From Collybiopsis luxurians FD-317 M1 (taxonomy: Eukaryota; Basidiomycota; Agaricomycetes; Agaricales; Omphalotaceae), in contig KN834786.1 of assembly GCA_000827265.1 (NCBI GenBank), positions 335,170-345,209 of the forward strand: 10,040 bases of DNA, given 5' to 3'. The notes under the pieces are model-generated. The model saw only the letters and a list, made by a program, of their open reading frames with translations, made no database searches and was not told the origin of the DNA. Below are positions 6,296 through 10,040 of this stretch, piece by piece (the stretch's first letter is position 1; every line of letters begins with the position of its first letter). The position numbers and the translations under genes are program-made.

Positions 6296-9209
6296 GAGAG
6301 CTATGACAAGCCTGAGTTGATAGCTAACTCAGAGTGCCTAAAGAGTACTTGGTGTATTTGCTACATACAGTCTGTCTCATGTACCACTTATTGTTGAGGT
6401 GGTCAAGTACTGGTCTGACTTGAAGGACAGCTGCCAGAACCTTGCCCCTAGCCTGTCAATGCTAGCAGACCCATCCCATTTTGCTTGCAAGTGTTCTGAT
6501 TGAGCCTGTAAAACTCTGATGTATCCAGGGATGTTCAACAATTGTGGTTCTACTTAGATGAACTTACTTTAGTGGCTTGAGGCACTGTAGACAGGTATCT
6601 GTACATAGACAGTTAGGATCCAGGGTCACAGGGTGAGATGGGTGATAGCTGAACACTTGCACTTCTCAGGATTTGTTGGTCTCAAATTGGTGCCTAGTCT
6701 GTATAATTGGAGTGTCAAGAGCTTTGCCTCTTCCTTTGATGGAACCTGGAAGTGGTTCTCAGTTAGAACAAGTATATTTTAACAGATGAAGGATGGTCAA
6801 CTAGGTCATACAAATACAGAAGGAACACAGAAGCAGGAGATGAGTCAGTCAAACATTCTAGATCATAGAGCAGTACCCTTTGCTCACCAGTACCATTTGC
6901 ACCTGTGGCTAAACCATCTCATGAACAGTTCAGGAGGTGTTCCAGAGTCAGAAGTGATCAGGATGAAACTTGAAGTTGGTTGGTCAGCATTGGGATGAAT
7001 CACTGGAACAGGAGAAAAGGACAATGTTTTTGTGGGACTTTGGTTGGGTTTCATTTTTGATCTCCAGGTTTAGGGATATGCATGCCAATTGTATGAAGAA
7101 AAGGATGACTTGGATGTACAGTTTCTCAGATGTCCAATTTTGTATAAGTAGTAGAAGTAGTTACTGTGCAAGGCAGCTTATTGCACCCCTCAGTTGGAAG
7201 CTTTAAACTCACTCTTCTCTAGTCCAGTACTTTGGTCCCTTTGTTGGACAGAACTGCAGACTACTTGTTGGTTGAGCTAGACTCTCCACTTGTAGTATCA
7301 CTTGTTGTTTGCTGGTTAGTATGCCATCCTTGTGGTTCAAAAGTTGACTCATTGTTTGTTGGCCTGTGTGCTGACCTTGTTGCAACCTAGTACACCCCAC
7401 TCATCATTTGCTGGTTAGTACACCAGCCTTGTGACTTTAAAGTCAACTCATTGTTTGTCAGCCTGTGTGCTGACCTTGTCACAACCCAGTACACCCACTC
7501 ATTGTTTGTCAGTTAGTGCACCAATAATGAGGTTTGTTCTTTTTAAGGGTGCAAGGGGTGCATTGTCAAAGGTTCTGCAATACCAGGATAATTCAGTTAA
7601 TCTGATTGATCCATTTGTTGTTGAAACTTCAACTATTTGAAGAGGGAATGATCTATATTTTTCAAATGTTCCAAGTTGTTCTACAATGAGGAACTATTTG
7701 TCAACTTTTCAATGTCTCAATGACAATATATGTCAAAGGTTTTAGGTGTAAGTAGATTTTATCAAAAGTGTGGAAGCAACTCAACTGCTAACCATGGCAG
7801 GTATACAACCACATTCTGGGCAAGGAAAATAATCAAACACTTCACACAGAGGCTGTTACAGTCCAAAGGTTACTTGATTAACCAGAAGACTAATGACCAT
7901 ATTTACACTACTCAAAAATAATATCTACCATTTAATACAAAATCATTTAAAAACAATTCTCTTTCAAATTGTAATTTCTCTTATAGGTAACTGTTTCAGA
8001 GTTTGTCCCCAAATCATTTCCCAAAAGTTTCCAATAAGTCTTTATAGGAAATCTCCTCAGTTTTAAACCTGAACAACTCAAGTCAGATATGTTTTGATTC
8101 CATGTGAATGGGTTGAGCAATAGACCACTCCCACTTCTGCAGTGCACCCATTATTTTGCTTATCCATAGTGTCCATCTAGATACATCTCTTTCTCAAGAA
8201 GGGTTTTCCTTTCATTCTAATATCACAACTCATTATTTGTAGGTGGCCACTCATACTCATTGAATGGTGTCTCTTAGATCAAAAGGGATCTATAAACTTA
8301 GTTCCTCCCAAAATTTGGTATCTCTGGTCAGCTCATCTGTTAATGAGGTTCTGTGAGGCCATAACCATCTCATTCTTGGCATCAGAGCAATCTGATTCCT
8401 TATCAATCTGGCCCACCAGTCACTCATAATAGTCTCTGGTAGTAATGGTAACCTTTTCAGTTGAATGATTCATATGTGGTTCCAATGATACACCTGCTTT
8501 ATAAGAGACTGTCACTATAATTGGGTGGGTCTGCTAGCATGGACAAATGCTAGAGCAGCATCTCTCAAGCATTCTGTGTTGAATGATAATGGTATACCTT
8601 TCTACAAAATGGATCCCCTTTCTTCAAGTAGTTCCATTTTCATTAAGGTTACCACTGTCAAGTGTAATCATAGACTTTAGCTGTCAGATCATAATTGCTG
8701 CAGCCAGTGTGTGTAATGCAAAGGTGAAATTATCAATTTTCATCAATTACATGCCTGGGCTTAAATTGGGCCCATTACCAACCTTGTGGTACAACTCTTT
8801 CGGCACACCCTACCACTTCTCTACCAAGGGACCAGGCACTCTGTCCAGTAGAGTTATATTTGTTAGACAATTACTTGTTGAGCTAGATATTGATATAAAT
8901 ATATTCCCTGCAGAACTTTGACAATGCACTCTTGCACAACAACACAAATCACTGGTACAACTAGTTGTCTCTATCAAGAGACTACTTAGTAAAAACCTAA
9001 TTCCTGTTACCATGATTTATCTTGTCCAGTGGTAACCAGTCAGAAGCCAATAGCAGACTAGTATATGATGCTGTCCCAAGGTTCAGAGACCCCTGATACT
9101 TGTGTTAACTTGGTGATGTAAATGCAGAGAATAAGTCTGTAGAAGGTTTATACAAATTTACAAAGTGACAGAATTACAAGCCAAACAGGAAATGATATCA
9201 AACAGAAAG
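6296..9209. other. Long gene-free, CpG-depleted region
   Basis: I see no supported gene in these 2.9 kb. Open frames reach 112 codons (8583-8921, plus) but lack recognisable motifs and are what AT-rich, CG-poor DNA yields by chance. A single CG (8801) occurs. The only clear structure is the tandem duplication at 7308-7525. Patches such as 6880-7060 and 8100-8420 have a faint coding look, without family matches, and could be very old, heavily mutated gene or transposon remains. Confidence 0.5.
7308..7525. repeat. 98-99 bp tandem duplication, two full copies and a partial third
   Basis: Copy A is 7308-7406, copy B is 7407-7504, and a partial copy C begins at 7505 and fades by about 7525. All start with TTTG followed by a GTTAGT block, and A and B end with a C-rich ACCC..ACTCAT stretch. 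Copies A and B differ at about sixteen bases, most of them reciprocal TG/CA pairs at the same site. No protein or RNA function is evident. Confidence 0.85.
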
Positions 9210-10040
9210 TTATGTAAAAGACCAACACTTATGCCAATCCTTGCCATATACACAATTTGCCAACAAGATGTGGTTGTAATGATTGGTGGAAATAATTAAC
9301 ACTGTTTCATCTGCAACCAAGTTGTCCCTATACTGCACTGGGATCCAGACAATGCCTTGCTTCACAAGAGAAAAATAGATCCATCCATTAGTGGAAAGAC
9401 TCCAGCAAGAGACTACATTTCCATTAGAAGGAGAGAATGTGGGGAGTATTAGGACTATACATACCATATGGCAGGACAGGGTAGGAAGAATTGAGATTGA
9501 CAAATTGAGAAGTGAGATCCTAATGAGCAATTGGAGACATGACTCAAGTTAGTGAGATGTTAAGGAGTAAGCAAAGAAAAAGAGAGTTACAGTGTTGGTT
9601 GTGATTTGAGTATTAAATATTTGTGAACTAGAATCAATAGATAAAGTTGGCTCTCCATCTGGGGCAAAGTCAATTAAATGCAGATTTATGGACTGAAAAT
9701 GATCTTGAAGAGACTCACCAATGGGAACTCCAGTTTCTGCATTCCAGATCCTGACTGTCTTGTCTGGAGAACTAGATACAATTTTCTTACCATCTGGAGA
9801 AAATGCCACTGATGACACTGGATCAGTGTGGCCTTGAAGAGGGTATCCAATGGGAGCTCCAGTTTCTGCATTCCAGATCCTGACTGTCTCATCCAAAGAA
9901 CCAGATACAATTTTCTGTCCATCTGGAGAAAATGCCACTGACCACACTGAACGAGTGTGGCCTTGAAGAGGGACTCCAATGGGAGCTCCAGTTTCTGCAT
10001 TCCAGATCCTGACTGTCTCATCCAAAGAACCAGATACAAA
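9210..10040 (-). CDS. WD40-repeat protein, 3' end (NACHT/WD40 family-like)
   Basis: These are the last three exons of a gene that continues beyond the window: 10040-9591, 9519-9465 and 9412-9210 (TAA). Introns are 9590-9520 (GTAACT..TTAG, branch-like CTAAC) and 9464-9413 (GTATGT..GTAG); both splices keep frame. The visible protein starts inside a WD repeat, has two more 43-residue repeats (GHT..V..VAFSPDG.KIVS.S, then D.TVRIWNAETG.PIG), then a degenerate final blade and a cap with NGWIYF, IVWIPVQYRDNL and CVYGKDWHKCW. That cap, typically a W(I/L)P..YR..L block then V.G..W..C, follows the propeller in many mushroom NACHT-WD40 proteins, where WD repeats are the recognition end of an NLR-type immune or allorecognition receptor. 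The NACHT part is not visible, so that role is inferred. If the first intron is retained, the frame stops at 9549. Confidence 0.82.
9718..10040 (-). repeat. Tandem 129-bp WD40-coding repeats
   Basis: Unit starts at 9718, 9847 and 9976 are exactly 129 bp apart, one 43-residue WD blade each. The unit at 9976 runs off the window and matches the one at 9847 at 64 of its 65 visible bases; the units at 9718 and 9847 differ at about 16 of 129. Protein changes fall at a few positions (RSVWS against DPVSS after GHT, Q/K, SGSLDE against SSSPDK), the pattern of repeats that are duplicated and exchanged while a binding surface diversifies. Confidence 0.9.

Noticed and set aside
6340..6430. AAGTACTGGTC and similar bits resembling the Tc1 inverted end, considered as a second, broken element.
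   Set aside because: The resemblance covers about ten bases without the TACTCAGG terminus or transposase remains.
8377..8388. TGGCATCAGAGC, one base from the plant-type initiator-tRNA primer-binding site of copia elements.
   Set aside because: No LTR end precedes it and no gag or pol follows it. A single 12-bp near match is not enough.
8583..8921. A 112-codon open frame on the plus strand with a stretch faintly like the end of a copia RNase H (VRQLLVELDIDI).
   Set aside because: No catalytic or nucleic-acid-binding motif follows, the frame closes at once, and neither strand continues the similarity. Chance is more likely in AT-rich DNA.
9718..10040. Regularly spaced repeats that might suggest an array such as CRISPR or a satellite.
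   Set aside because: The period is exactly 129 bp, translates to WD40 blades without spacers, and the unit boundaries match protein repeats.

Overview
The window looks like nuclear DNA of a filamentous basidiomycete, most likely an Agaricomycete. Three things point that way: a left-hand gene cut by many short introns (41-94 nt, GT..AG), a Tc1/mariner element, and the 3' end of a repeat-rich WD40 gene with the C-terminal cap typical of the mushroom NACHT/WD40 families. I see no bacterial operon features, CRISPR array, rRNA or tRNA.

Layout. (1) 1-338: upstream region with a TATA-like site, a doubled CACGTG box and a pyrimidine-rich tract. (2) 339-2701, plus strand: a Mup1-like methionine/amino-acid permease (LAT branch of the APC superfamily), rebuilt here as about 13 exons. 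Almost every exon matches the family, but there is an in-frame TAG at 564 and a reading-frame slip at 812-813, so this copy is probably a recent pseudogene or carries sequence errors. (3) 2702-3187: its 3' flank, still of normal composition. (4) 3188-5004: no gene; a nested set of inverted repeats and a possible solo LTR. (5) 5005-6295: a complete but dead Tc1/mariner element with 34-bp inverted ends, a TA target duplication, and a broken DD34E transposase on the minus strand. (6) 6296-9209: no convincing gene; one 98-99 bp tandem duplication at 7308-7525. (7) 9210 to the window end, minus strand: the last three exons of a WD40-repeat protein, with near-identical 129-bp WD repeats, running out of the window.

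The main observation is one of composition. The first 120 bases hold seven CG dinucleotides and the permease is full of them. From 3188 to 10040 (about 6.85 kb) I can find only seven in total. The loss has a recognisable mechanism. Tandem copies at 7308-7504 differ mainly by TG in one copy against CA at the same site in the other. The transposase has His, Cys, Trp or stop where its family has Arg (CGN codons). Both are what methyl-CpG deamination leaves. The WD40 gene lies inside this CpG desert, yet its reading frame and splice sites read cleanly, and at least one repeat-to-repeat amino-acid difference sits on an ancestral CpG. I found no wholly new gene system. The abrupt compartment boundary, and an immune-type repeat gene apparently surviving in a deamination compartment, are the parts worth following up.
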